Positions 43,857 through 56,488 of a stretch of 64,000 nt of DNA are shown one piece after another. The stretch covers positions 1 through 64,000 of the forward strand of contig CALMBW010000007.1 of assembly GCA_937863385.1 (NCBI GenBank), written 5' to 3'. Below the pieces are notes generated by a model. That model was not told the origin of the DNA, searched no databases, and saw only the letters and a program-made list of their open reading frames with translations. Position 1 is the stretch's first letter, and the number at the start of each line of letters is the position of its first letter. Source of the stretch: an uncultured Actinomycetes bacterium. GTDB lineage: Bacteria > Actinomycetota > CADDZG01 > WHSQ01. A program made the translations under genes and the position numbers.

Positions 43857-44657
43857 CTGGACACGTCCCGGAGACCGCCTCGCTTCGGCGAGGAGGATCG
43901 CAAACTCTCCTACGGCAGCTATCTGCGCGTCAAAGAGTTGATCTCGCAGCAGCACCTGGAGTCCGATCCGCCTGCCCACGACGAGCTTCTGTTCATCATC
44001 GTTCACCAGGCTTACGAGCTCTGGTTCAAGCAGGTCTTGTTCGAGCTCGAAGAAGTGCGTGTCGTCATGGATCGCGGGGACACCGCAAGGGGCCGGCATC
44101 TGCTGCATCGGGTCCATGCGATCGAGCGGCTACTCGTCGAGCAAGTGAACGTGATCGAGACGATGTCTCCGCAAGACTTCCTTCAGTTCCGTATGCACCT
44201 CGCCCCCGCGTCGGGTTTCCAATCGGTTCAGTTCCGCGAGGTCGAATTCATCTCGGGTTTGAAGGACGCGGCCTATATCGGACGCCTGGCTATGACCGAC
44301 GAGGAACGCAGCAGACTCGAAGCGCGTCTGGGCGAGCCGACCCTTTGGGATGCCTTCTGTGGGTTGCTCTCGGAGCGTGGCCTGAAGATGCCTACCGACG
44401 ATGAGGAGATCCGGCGACAGAGTCTCTTGGAGATGGCACGCCGCAGGGACGAGTTCGACGACCTCTTCTATCTTTCCGAGGACCTGCTGACGCACGATGA
44501 GTTGTTCGCGATGTGGCGGTACCGCCACGTCTTGATGGTCGAGCGCCAGATAGGGACCAAGAGCGGAACGGGCGGTTCGACGGGAGCGCCTTACTTGCGT
44601 TCGACCCTCGGCAAGCGCTTCTACCCCGAGCTCTGGGACCTTCGCAGTTACCTCTAG
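43857..44657 (+). CDS. Tryptophan 2,3-dioxygenase, probable CTG start
   Basis: A haem dioxygenase that opens the indole ring of tryptophan to N-formylkynurenine. Seen: LSYGSYLRVKELISQQ, FIIVHQAYELWFKQVLFELE with the active-site His, SGFQSVQFREVEFISG, and YRHVLMVERQIGTKSGTGG with the haem-ligand His. All are in order for a protein of about 266 residues, the usual size. The family-conserved KLSYGSYL segment lies upstream of the first TTG (43938); no ATG, GTG or TTG covers it, but CTG 43857 does, with AGGGGGG six bases before it. I therefore propose a CTG start. No other kynurenine gene is adjacent. Confidence 0.86.
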   Translation: MDTSRRPPRFGEEDRKLSYGSYLRVKELISQQHLESDPPAHDELLFIIVHQAYELWFKQVLFELEEVRVVMDRGDTARGRHLLHRVHAIERLLVEQVNVIETMSPQDFLQFRMHLAPASGFQSVQFREVEFISGLKDAAYIGRLAMTDEERSRLEARLGEPTLWDAFCGLLSERGLKMPTDDEEIRRQSLLEMARRRDEFDDLFYLSEDLLTHDELFAMWRYRHVLMVERQIGTKSGTGGSTGAPYLRSTLGKRFYPELWDLRSYL

Positions 44658-44969
44658 TTCCGGGGGCTCTTTCGGGCTACCACTCAGAGGCGCGAACAAA
44701 TGTCCTGGAACCCCTTGCGGGAGGGCCGGCCCCCGTCATAGGCTGGTGGAGTACCTCGAAGAGATGAGTAGGCCTCGGCCGGAAGTCACTTCGGGGTACA
44801 TTTTCGTTTCTGCGTCGGGATGTGGTCGTGTGACAGCCACCCATCGACAAAGAAGATCACCCGATCAACCCTCGACCTCTACTTGAGCGCGGGCGGAATC
44901 ACAAAAGTAGCTTAGGTACGGTGGCGATACATAACCGGAGCTTTGGGGTGGAGGCAGGCCCTTCTATGT
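44658..44969. other. 312-bp intergenic region without a supported gene
   Basis: Between the tryptophan dioxygenase stop and the end of the convergent hydrolase gene. It contains a GGGCCGGCCC palindrome near 44726-44735 that could belong to a terminator, and a 40-codon frame from ATG 44764 with no ribosome-binding site and no recognisable product. I see no RNA gene or repeat in it. Confidence 0.5.
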
Positions 44970-45776
44970 TTAGGCGCCGCCGCAGCGATCAAGGAAGTCT
45001 CGGATCATCTCGTTGACCTCGCCCATCTCTTCGATCATGCAGCCGTGCCCGGTCTCGAAAGAGCGGAATTCGGCCTGAGGGATAGCGGTCGCGATCTCTT
45101 GAGAAGCGAAGTAGGGGACCATGATGTCCTGCTTTCCGCCGAAGACAAGGGTGGGGCAGGAAATCTTAGGTAAGTGCTCCAAGACATCGTGCTTGTGGAT
45201 CGCTTCGCTTTGGGCGAGAAGGGTCTCTGGGGCTGCGGGTTCCGGAGCGCCCGGCCCCATGAAAGAGGCGAGCATCCGGTCGAGGTTGTCTTGGCCGATC
45301 TCGAAGAAGTGTGGAGTGAACATCCACAGCATGGCCGCCTCCATGAAGCGCTCCGAGGATACGGTTCGCATCAACTCTTCGGCCAGCGCCTGCCGACGGC
45401 GCATGTATTCGATCGGCCGGGCAAAGGTGATGCCGAGGATCAATGCCTCGACCCTGTCCGGATGGTCCACGACCACCCGTTGGGCGATGGCGCCGCCCAT
45501 CGAGACGCCGAACACCGCGGCCTTGGGGATCTCCAGATGGTCCAGCAGCCGGATGACGTCTGCGGCCATCTCGTCGATCGATGATGGGATGGGTCCTTCG
45601 GTGCGCCCGGTCCCGCGGTTGTCGAAGGTGATGAATCGATTGCGTTCGGCGACCGCAGGTACCTGTGCCGCCCAGAATCGCTGGTCGAGGCCGAAGCCCA
45701 TTATCCCGACCACGGGGGGACCGTTGCCATAGCTGCGGTAGTGGATGCGGGCGTCTGATAGCTCTGCGAATGGCAT
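44970..45776 (-). CDS. Alpha/beta hydrolase
   Basis: A 268-residue alpha/beta hydrolase. Seen: the oxyanion strand VVGIMGFGLDQRFW, DNRGTGRTEGP, the nucleophile elbow FGVSMGGAIAQ (Ser near 92), LVFGGKQDIMVPY with the Asp and ETGHGCMIEE with the His. This is the 3-oxoadipate enol-lactonase / haloperoxidase-like branch; the substrate is unknown. A TAGGGT box six bases before the ATG and no ribosome-binding site suggest a leaderless mRNA. Confidence 0.85.
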   Translation of the reverse strand: MPFAELSDARIHYRSYGNGPPVVGIMGFGLDQRFWAAQVPAVAERNRFITFDNRGTGRTEGPIPSSIDEMAADVIRLLDHLEIPKAAVFGVSMGGAIAQRVVVDHPDRVEALILGITFARPIEYMRRRQALAEELMRTVSSERFMEAAMLWMFTPHFFEIGQDNLDRMLASFMGPGAPEPAAPETLLAQSEAIHKHDVLEHLPKISCPTLVFGGKQDIMVPYFASQEIATAIPQAEFRSFETGHGCMIEEMGEVNEMIRDFLDRCGGA

Positions 45777-45782
45777 CGGGGA

Positions 45783-45788
45783 ACCCTA
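45783..45788 (-). promoter_or_regulatory. Leaderless-type -10 box (TAGGGT) of the hydrolase gene
   Basis: On the minus strand TAGGGT lies 6 nt before the ATG at 45776. Confidence 0.5.
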
Positions 45789-45907
45789 GTGCCCCGCACC
45801 TCCCACTTGGAACATCCCACCTTGGAACACGCCGATACCCGGTCTAAGCACGGAGGGCCTTAGGGAGAACGAACGCACATATCCGGCATGTCCAAGACGG
45901 GGTGTCT

Positions 45908-45913
45908 TAGTCT
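45908..45913 (+). promoter_or_regulatory. Leaderless-type -10 box (TAGTCT) of the DUF3499 gene
   Basis: TAGTCT lies 7 nt before the GTG at 45921, which supports that start over the ATG at 45888. Confidence 0.45.
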
Positions 45914-45920
45914 GCGCCTC

Positions 45921-46250
45921 GTGAGTCTCTGTTCGAAGCCGGGGTGTGCGGGTGCCGCTGCAGCGGTGCTCTCATACGAATACGCCTCATCCCGGGCGGT
46001 TCTAGAAGATCCCGCGGGCATGGGGGTCGATCCCCACCTCTACGTGCTCTGTGCCCGGTGTGCGGACAAGCTTGTCCCTCCGAGGGGCTGGGAGTTGGTT
46101 GACCGTCGTAGCAAGCCCCCGCTGTTCCTGCCCCGTGATCCCGCAACGACGACGGTCGAAGTCGTAGACGTGATCGGCGAAGATCACCGCGCTGAAGCCG
46201 AGCCCGAGCGCCGCAGCTCTCGCCAGCTCTTCTTCGGGCACTCAGCCTGA
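45921..46250 (+). CDS. DUF3499 protein with Cys-rich N-terminus
   Basis: A protein of about 109 residues of the actinobacterial DUF3499 family. It has a zinc-ribbon-like pattern of CSKPGC near the N-terminus and LCARCADKLVPPRGWELV in the middle, followed by a disordered tail. The function is unknown; the family is tied to the whiB/manB neighbourhood in many Actinobacteria. GTG 45921 makes CSKPGC almost N-terminal, as in relatives, and has the TAGTCT box; ATG 45888 would add 11 residues. Confidence 0.75.
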   Translation: MSLCSKPGCAGAAAAVLSYEYASSRAVLEDPAGMGVDPHLYVLCARCADKLVPPRGWELVDRRSKPPLFLPRDPATTTVEVVDVIGEDHRAEAEPERRSSRQLFFGHSA

Positions 46251-46251
46251 G

Positions 46252-46557
46252 ATGGCCATGGTCAACGAGAAGCGACTCCTCACCGAGCTGCGCAAGCTCG
46301 ACCGTCACGGTCTGCGCAGGGTGCTGATCTTCGTCCGGGGGCTTCTCATGGCCCTCGGCGATCAAGAGGCAGCTCAACCTCAGCAGGGAGACCCCGAGGT
46401 CACCTACAGACTCGAGACCGTGAAGTGCGGCAAGCCGAACTGTCGCTCTTGCCCCCACGGCCCCTACTGGTACGCCTACTACCGCGAAGGCACCAAGCTG
46501 AAGTCCCGTTACATCGGACGAGAGCTCCCCGAGGATGTCCGCGACGTCCTAAGGTAA
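46252..46557 (+). CDS. DUF6788-like small protein
   Basis: A 101-residue protein resembling DUF6788. It has a helical N-terminus and the characteristic segment VKCGKPNCRSCPHGPYWYAY, followed by REGTKLKSRYIGRELPE. The Cys pattern CGKPNCRSC suggests metal binding. In other bacteria such domains are found in mobile or DNA-linked proteins, but here the gene is 1 bp from DUF3499, as part of a chromosomal operon. The function is unknown. Confidence 0.65.
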   Translation: MAMVNEKRLLTELRKLDRHGLRRVLIFVRGLLMALGDQEAAQPQQGDPEVTYRLETVKCGKPNCRSCPHGPYWYAYYREGTKLKSRYIGRELPEDVRDVLR

Positions 46558-46664
46558 CTAGTCCAACCGGTCCCTTCAAAGGAGTCGTTCGTACGTGATG
46601 CCGGTTGCTCCTCTTGTCGATACTCCTCCTAGGGAAACGAAGAACGAGCCTTGGGAGGCCGATC

Positions 46665-46850
46665 ATGCTTTGTCCGAGCTGTGCAGGTGAAAACACCACC
46701 CAGATCCAGATCCGACTGAAGAGCGAGGAATCGGTCCGTTTCTTCTCGTGCCGCACCTGCGAGCACAAGTGGTGGAAGTACGAAGGCGAGTCGATCGCCC
46801 TTGATGACGTCCTCAGCCTGACCGCAGAGAAGCAACCCGCCCGCACCTAG
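46665..46850 (+). CDS. Small zinc-ribbon protein
   Basis: A 61-residue protein with C3-P-S-C6 and a second CRTC pair near 29-32 (FFSCRTCEHKWWKYEGE), i.e. a four-Cys zinc ribbon like those of TFIIS-type or ribosome-linked proteins. GGGAGG six bases before the ATG supports this start. A strong terminator follows. Its role is unknown. Confidence 0.75.
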   Translation: MLCPSCAGENTTQIQIRLKSEESVRFFSCRTCEHKWWKYEGESIALDDVLSLTAEKQPART

Positions 46851-46866
46851 ACCCGACCCCCATGTA

Positions 46867-46906
46867 GCAACGAGAAAGGGCCCCCCTGGGGGCCCTTTCT
46901 CGTTGC
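46867..46906 (+). terminator. Strong terminator hairpin
   Basis: A 19-bp perfect stem with a 2-nt gap at the tip starts 17 bp past the zinc-ribbon gene. It is the longest stem among the hairpins of the window apart from the one at 22321. Confidence 0.85.
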
Positions 46907-47029
46907 GTTAGGTGCGGGTGCCGCGGCCCCAAAAGGCCGTCGTTCCGGCAACAGGTGCCAGTTGAGGGGGTCGTGCCGGTCCGTCACCCCAGGACCGAGA
47001 TCGACTCAGCCGAGGGGAGCACTCGGGTT

Positions 47030-47734
47030 TCATGGCCGCGACACCCGCTTCCTGAAGAGATTATCTGCCTGCTTGTTCCCCTTGTATAGACCCATGTGGG
47101 CCATCTTTGACCCATCTACCCGGAGCCTCCCCAAACGTCTCCTATAGGAGATGCGGAACCGTTCTTCGAAGCCTGCCTTGCCGATCGCCCTTCTCGAAGG
47201 CTCGTTGTGCGCCTCTACGGCAACCCAGGCCTGATCGACGGCCTTGGACTTCAGCCCGGTCACTATCCCGGCCAGGGCGAATGGATAGATGCCTCTGCCC
47301 CGGCTGTCGTCTCTCGTGAAGGACTCGTAGATGTATGCCCCACCGGGTGGAGGGCAGAGATACCCGTCTACCTCCCGGGTCCATGCACCCGATGTGGTTA
47401 CCCACGAGGCGTGCACCAACCTGCCTTCGGCGACCACCAACAGACACCAGACGTCATCGGCTAAGCGTGAACTGAAGGAGGCGGCGGAGTCGCTGCCGAT
47501 GTCGCGCGCGTAGGCCTCGGCGTGAGAGTCATCGGCCCAAACCAGATCCAGATCGTCACGATCGACTTCTAGGCGTTCTGTGGGCCTAAAGAACAAGATC
47601 AGCTCGTCTTCCGATCTCACCCATTGCTGGAGACGTTGTCTCGCCAGGGTCAGGACTTCCTTAGGCCCTCGGGTTCTGATCCGAGTGAGCACGCGCGACA
47701 ACCGCAACAACACGGGGGGCCTCAGATCCGGCAT
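47030..47734 (-). CDS. GNAT-family acetyltransferase
   Basis: A 234-residue protein whose C-terminal half is a GNAT domain: YIYESFTRDDSRGRGIYPFA with the acetyl-CoA loop RGRGIY, then AVEAHNEPSRRAIGKAGF. The N-terminal half (about 1-60, basic) looks like an added region, and together they resemble FemAB-like or GNAT-type proteins seen next to cell-envelope genes. The substrate is unknown. The whiB gene lies 12 bp upstream on the same strand, so the two are likely co-transcribed. Confidence 0.75.
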   Translation of the reverse strand: MPDLRPPVLLRLSRVLTRIRTRGPKEVLTLARQRLQQWVRSEDELILFFRPTERLEVDRDDLDLVWADDSHAEAYARDIGSDSAASFSSRLADDVWCLLVVAEGRLVHASWVTTSGAWTREVDGYLCPPPGGAYIYESFTRDDSRGRGIYPFALAGIVTGLKSKAVDQAWVAVEAHNEPSRRAIGKAGFEERFRISYRRRLGRLRVDGSKMAHMGLYKGNKQADNLFRKRVSRP

Positions 47735-47745
47735 CGCCGCGAGGG

Positions 47746-48036
47746 CTATATGGAAAGAGCGCTGCGGTTCTTGAGCGCCCGCTTATAGGCCTTCAGCTCA
47801 ACTTCGGTGAGCCCGCCCCAGATCCCATACGACTCGTTGGCTGCAAGGGCGTAGTCCAGGCACTCTTCCTTGACCAAGCAGCCGGAGCAGATCAACTTCG
47901 CCCGGTCCTCGCGGTTGCGTCGTTCCCCGGGCGGCTCGAGGTCATCGAAACCGAAGAAGAGGGTTGCCGGATGCTTCAAGCAGGCAGCCGTATCCCGCCA
48001 GGTGAACTCCTCGAGTAGCTGCGTCTCGTTGATCAT
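47746..48036 (-). CDS. WhiB-family iron-sulfur transcription factor
   Basis: A WhiB-like protein of about 96 residues. The four cluster cysteines are C19 (TAACLKHP), C50, C53 and C59 (ICSGCLVKEECLDYA), followed by the signature GIWGGLTEVE and a basic tail KAYKRALKNRS. WhiB-like proteins bind a [4Fe-4S] cluster and the primary sigma factor. Position next to phosphomannomutase and near fbiA matches mycobacterial whiB2, a septation and cell-division regulator, so this is probably the WhiB2/WhiB orthologue. ATG 48036 is preferred; GTG 48084 would add 16 residues. The inverted repeat TGTGA-N4-TCACA lies just before the ATG. Confidence 0.88.
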   Translation of the reverse strand: MINETQLLEEFTWRDTAACLKHPATLFFGFDDLEPPGERRNREDRAKLICSGCLVKEECLDYALAANESYGIWGGLTEVELKAYKRALKNRSALSI

Positions 48037-48038
48037 GT

Positions 48039-48052
48039 TGTGAATGGTCACA
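48039..48052. promoter_or_regulatory. Inverted repeat TGTGA-N4-TCACA before whiB
   Basis: A 14-bp inverted repeat sits 2 bp before the whiB ATG and 88 bp before the divergent phosphomannomutase gene. It could be an operator; if whiB starts at GTG 48084 it lies inside the coding region. Confidence 0.35.
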
Positions 48053-48126
48053 GCAGTTGCGCGTTTGGTCAATGTTGTTTTCACAGGTTTTCAACATCGA
48101 CCGTGGGCCGGGGGTTCGGGCGACGC

Positions 48127-48132
48127 TAGGAT
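48127..48132 (+). promoter_or_regulatory. Leaderless-type -10 box (TAGGAT) of the phosphomannomutase operon
   Basis: TAGGAT lies 8 nt before the ATG at 48141. Confidence 0.45.
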
Positions 48133-48140
48133 GCCCGGCG

Positions 48141-49502
48141 ATGAAGGACTTGAACAAGATCTTCAAGGCGTACGACATACGTGGCATCTACCCGGACGAA
48201 CTGGACACCGATGTCGCACGACGTATCGGGTGGGCGTTCGTTAGCTTCACAGGTGCCGAACGTATCGTCGTGGGCCGAGACATGCGGCCGTCGTCGCCTG
48301 CTCTCGTTGGTGCTTTTTCCGCCGGCGCGGTGGCTGCGGGCGCCAAGGTCGTCGACCTAGGCGAGGTGTCCACCGATGCTCTCTACTTCGCTTCGGGCAA
48401 GCTCGACCTGCCCGGGGTGATGTTCACCGCCTCGCACAATCCGGCTCGCTACAACGGTCTGAAGATGTGTCGCGAGAAGGCAACTCCGATCGGGTCGGAC
48501 TCCGGGATGGAGGAGATCCGCCGGCTAGCCATGACCGACGAAGCGGCAGGCCCGGCCAACGCCCCCGGTGAGCCCGATGTCGAGATCCACGACATCCTGG
48601 CCGAGTACGCGAAGCACTGCCGGTCGTTCATCGATGTCTCCTCACTTACGCAACTCAAGGTCGCGATCGATGCGGGTAACGGTATGGCGGGCAAGACGGT
48701 GCCGGAGGTTTTCGAGGCCTTACCGGTAACGGTCATCCCTTTGTACTTCGAACTTGACGGCACCTTCCCCAATCATCCGGCGAACCCGATCGAGGCCGAG
48801 AACCTCGTCGACCTTCAAGAAACGGTCCTCGAAGAACGATGCGACATCGGTATCGCATTCGATGGGGACGCCGACCGGATGTTCATCGTGGACGAGAAAG
48901 GCGACACGGTCTCGGGGTCGATCACCACGGCGCTTATCGCCGAGCGGGTCTTACGCAAGAACCCGGGCAGTTCGATCCTCTACAACCTCATCTGCTCGTG
49001 GGCAGTACCAGAAGTGGTGACGGAGAACGGTGGTCGGCCCATCCGAACGAGGGTGGGGCACTCGTTCATCAAGCAGATCATGGCCGAGACCGGCGCCATA
49101 TTCGGCGGCGAGCACTCGGCTCACTATTACTTCCGAGACAACTTCCGGGCGGACTCGGGCATGATCGCCGCGCTGTTCGTGCTCGAAGCACTCTCATCTT
49201 TCGAAGGGCCTTTGTCGGAGATGCTGGAGCCCTACGACCGCTACTTCCAGAGTGGCGAGATCAACTCGGAGGTGGGTGACCAAGCAGCGGTCATCGATCA
49301 ACTGAAGGCCAACTATGCCGACGGGAAACAAGACCTTAGCGACGGGCTTACGGTTGAGTACGAGCAGTGGTGGTTCAACTGCCGGGCAAGTAACACCGAG
49401 CCACTATTGCGCCTGAACCTTGAAGCTAGAACCGAAGATCTGATGGTCGCCAAACGAGATGAAGTCCTTGGCGTCATCCGAGGAGGCAAAGTTGGCACTT
49501 GA
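48141..49502 (+). CDS. manB: Phosphomannomutase/phosphoglucomutase
   Basis: A 453-residue alpha-D-phosphohexomutase. Motifs: FKAYDIRGIYPDEL, the phosphoserine loop TASHNPARYNGLK, the metal loop FDGDADRMF, the sugar loop GGEHSAHYYF and the phosphate loop RASNTEPLLR. It would interconvert mannose-6-phosphate and mannose-1-phosphate for GDP-mannose, and so supply the glycan genes. It opens a tight operon with the Trm112-like protein, the SIS isomerase and adenosylhomocysteinase, the order seen in other Actinobacteria. Confidence 0.93.
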   Translation: MKDLNKIFKAYDIRGIYPDELDTDVARRIGWAFVSFTGAERIVVGRDMRPSSPALVGAFSAGAVAAGAKVVDLGEVSTDALYFASGKLDLPGVMFTASHNPARYNGLKMCREKATPIGSDSGMEEIRRLAMTDEAAGPANAPGEPDVEIHDILAEYAKHCRSFIDVSSLTQLKVAIDAGNGMAGKTVPEVFEALPVTVIPLYFELDGTFPNHPANPIEAENLVDLQETVLEERCDIGIAFDGDADRMFIVDEKGDTVSGSITTALIAERVLRKNPGSSILYNLICSWAVPEVVTENGGRPIRTRVGHSFIKQIMAETGAIFGGEHSAHYYFRDNFRADSGMIAALFVLEALSSFEGPLSEMLEPYDRYFQSGEINSEVGDQAAVIDQLKANYADGKQDLSDGLTVEYEQWWFNCRASNTEPLLRLNLEARTEDLMVAKRDEVLGVIRGGKVGT

Positions 49503-49658
49503 TCCGAAGTTGCTGGAGATCCTTGCATGTCCGAATTGCAGGGGCGATGTGGAATACATCGAGAGCGAAAACGTCATCGTCTGCCGGGGCGAATGCCACT
49601 ACAGATACCCCGTTCGGGATGACATCCCCGTGATGCTCATCGATGAGGCCGAGAAGCC

Positions 49659-49662
<4 letters not shown>
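49492..49662 (+). CDS. Trm112-like zinc-binding protein
   Basis: A 56-residue protein of the Trm112/YcaR family: LLEILACPNCRGDVEY and IVCRGECHYRYPVRDDIPVM, with a CPNC pair and a third Cys. In eukaryotes and archaea Trm112 activates methyltransferases; bacterial copies are often fused or adjacent to such enzymes or to sugar genes. It starts at TTG 49492 with AGGAGG five bases upstream, overlapping the phosphomannomutase gene by 11 bp. Confidence 0.8.
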
Positions 49663-52017
<2,355 letters not shown>

Positions 52018-52027
52018 GGGCTCCGTT

Positions 52028-52039
52028 TCACCCGGGTGA
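52028..52039. promoter_or_regulatory. 12-bp palindrome TCACCCGGGTGA
   Basis: A perfect palindrome 10 bp past the ahcY stop and 51 bp before comF. It may be an operator or a small terminator stem; no T-tract follows. Confidence 0.3.
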
Positions 52040-52078
52040 GGTCCGCGCTGATCTCACTTAGATGTCACAGGTCGCCGC

Positions 52079-52084
52079 TAGCGT
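52079..52084 (+). promoter_or_regulatory. Leaderless-type -10 box (TAGCGT) of the comF gene
   Basis: TAGCGT lies 6 nt before the ATG at 52091. Confidence 0.5.
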
Positions 52085-52090
52085 CGCCGG

Positions 52091-52687
52091 ATGCTCGTGG
52101 ATGTTCTCGGTGTCAGATGTGTCGGGTGCAGGGCTTTCGGCCCGGCCCTTTGCCGGACATGCTCGAGCGGACTTGAAGCGGCTCCACCAGGCAAGGCGGT
52201 GATCGGCGCAGATGCGACCATCGCTGCGTTCGCCTACCGGGGGCTTGCTCGAGCTCTGGTCTTGGACCTGAAACTGAAACGGCAACGTCCGATGGCCCTC
52301 CCGTTGGCCGAAGGGATGGCTCAGGCCATCTGGCGACATGGTTGCACCGCGGACGTGATCACCTGGGTTCCGGCCCGCCTCGGCGATCGCATCGATCGTG
52401 GTTTCGATCACGCCAAAGTCCTCGCCAAGGGCGTCTCGCGCCGCTTGGGGCTATCCACCCGGGCTCTGCTGGCCAGAGGGGCCAGCCGCCCCGACCAGTC
52501 CCAGTTGAGCAGGGCAGCCCGGTTCGGGAACCTCAAGGGCGCCTTCCTCGGCCTGCCTGCAGAGGGCCTGCGGGTGCTCCTGGTCGACGACCTCATCACC
52601 ACCGGCGCTACCGCCGGGGCCTGCGCGGCCGTCCTGAAGGACCAGGGGGCAGCGTCGGTTGAGGTCATAGCCGCCTGCCGGGCTTAA
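52091..52687 (+). CDS. ComF-family phosphoribosyltransferase-like protein
   Basis: A 198-residue ComFC-type protein: N-terminal zinc finger CVGCRAFGPALCRTC, then a type I phosphoribosyltransferase fold with the PRPP loop VLLVDDLITTGATAGAC near residues 159-175. Relatives act in DNA uptake or repair of single strands; the enzymatic role is unclear. It lies upstream of secA, as in many bacteria. Confidence 0.87.
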   Translation: MLVDVLGVRCVGCRAFGPALCRTCSSGLEAAPPGKAVIGADATIAAFAYRGLARALVLDLKLKRQRPMALPLAEGMAQAIWRHGCTADVITWVPARLGDRIDRGFDHAKVLAKGVSRRLGLSTRALLARGASRPDQSQLSRAARFGNLKGAFLGLPAEGLRVLLVDDLITTGATAGACAAVLKDQGAASVEVIAACRA

Positions 52688-52703
52688 CCAGAGAACCCTG
52701 GTT
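52686..52703 (+). terminator. Small terminator-like hairpin after comF
   Basis: AACCAG, 6 nt, CTGGTT followed by TCC overlaps the comF stop codon. The stem is short, so confidence is limited. Confidence 0.35.
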
Positions 52704-52829
52704 TCCGATACTTCAATGCCTATGCTGGACAGGCCCGAAGTGCCTAAGCATGATTGCCTATGCAAATCGGGCCAGTCTTGCCTCTAGACTTCTGTCCGGA
52801 TAATCCCATCTGAGAGGGGACCTGAAAGC

Positions 52830-53519
52830 ATGTCGAAGGCGGAAGCTCCAAAGAGCACCGAGGCGGTACGGGTGCTCATCGTCGATGACCACGCCCTGTT
52901 CCGCCGCGGCCTTCAGATGGTTCTCGAAGGGGAATCCGACATCGACGTGGTAGGCGAGGCCAGCGACGGTCACGAAGCCGTCGAGCGTGCCGAGAAGACG
53001 ACCCCGGACGTGGTCCTGATGGACGTGCGGATGCCCAAGCGATCCGGCATCGAGGCGACCCGGGCGATCAAGGAAGTTCTGCCATCGGCCAAGATCTTGA
53101 TGCTGACCATCTCCGATGAGGAGGCCGACCTGTACGAGGCGATCAAGGCGGGTGCCTCTGGTTACCTCCTCAAAGAGATCTCGATCGAAGAGGTGGCCAA
53201 TGCCGTGCGTGAGGTTCAGCAGGGCAAGTCCCTGATATCTCCCTCCATGGCATCCAAACTCCTCAATGAGTTCGCTGCGATGGTTAAGCGCCGAGACGAG
53301 CGCACGAACATCCCCGGCCCCCGCCTGACCGACCGCGAGCTGGAGGTGCTCAAGCTCGTCGCCAAGGGCATGAACAACCGGGACATCGGGGCCGAGCTGT
53401 TCATCTCCGAGAACACCGTCAAGAACCACGTACGAAACATCCTCGAGAAGCTGCATCTGCACTCCCGCATGGAGGCCGTCGTCTACGCGGTCCGAGAGAA
53501 GCTGCTCGACATCAAGTAG
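52830..53519 (+). CDS. NarL/FixJ-family response regulator
   Basis: A 229-residue response regulator. The receiver domain has the acidic pair D19-D20, the phosphoacceptor D65 in VVLMDVRMP, MLTISDEE and LLKEIS with the conserved Lys. The C-terminal LuxR-type HTH is RLTDRELEVLKLVAKGMNNR, with the recognition helix in SENTVKNHVRNILEKL. No histidine kinase is adjacent, so it is an orphan in this window. It occupies the place between comF and secA where hpf is found in mycobacteria. Confidence 0.92.
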   Translation: MSKAEAPKSTEAVRVLIVDDHALFRRGLQMVLEGESDIDVVGEASDGHEAVERAEKTTPDVVLMDVRMPKRSGIEATRAIKEVLPSAKILMLTISDEEADLYEAIKAGASGYLLKEISIEEVANAVREVQQGKSLISPSMASKLLNEFAAMVKRRDERTNIPGPRLTDRELEVLKLVAKGMNNRDIGAELFISENTVKNHVRNILEKLHLHSRMEAVVYAVREKLLDIK

Positions 53520-53574
53520 CGCCGGGCCCGGCGGCACGTCACGCATCGCAGGCGGCGTGGGATGATTGGGCGCT

Positions 53575-56310
<2,736 letters not shown>

Positions 56311-56383
56311 CTGCGACAGATCTCCCTTCAGGGGTACGAGCTAGTGCGTTCCGTCGTCGGTTTGGCCGAATCTCTCACTCTAA

Positions 56384-56451
56384 GTAGTCAAATCACTACG
56401 TTTAGATAACTAGTTAGCAGGGAAATCACTCTGTGGCACGTAGTAACTACG
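56384..56451 (+). promoter_or_regulatory. AT-rich upstream region with repeated GTAGT/ACTAC elements
   Basis: The leader of the LPFTG protein gene is unusually AT-rich for this genome. It holds GTAGT-N6-ACTAC (56384-56399) and CGTAGT-A-ACTACG (56439-56451), i.e. two inverted repeats of the same half-site 55 bp apart, and TAGATAACTAGTTAG between them. This suggests paired operator sites. Confidence 0.4.
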
Positions 56452-56488
56452 CAGCGGATGCGACGACCTAGCCAAGGAGTGATCCAAG

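Noticed and set aside
44764-44886. 40-codon frame in the 312-bp intergenic gap
   Set aside because: There is no ribosome-binding site, no -10 box at leaderless spacing and no recognisable product.
56311-56488. Cyclic-di-GMP riboswitch before the LPFTG gene
   Set aside because: The leader was inspected because the window has cyclic-di-GMP enzymes and the gene encodes a surface protein, but the conserved GEMM core bases are not there.
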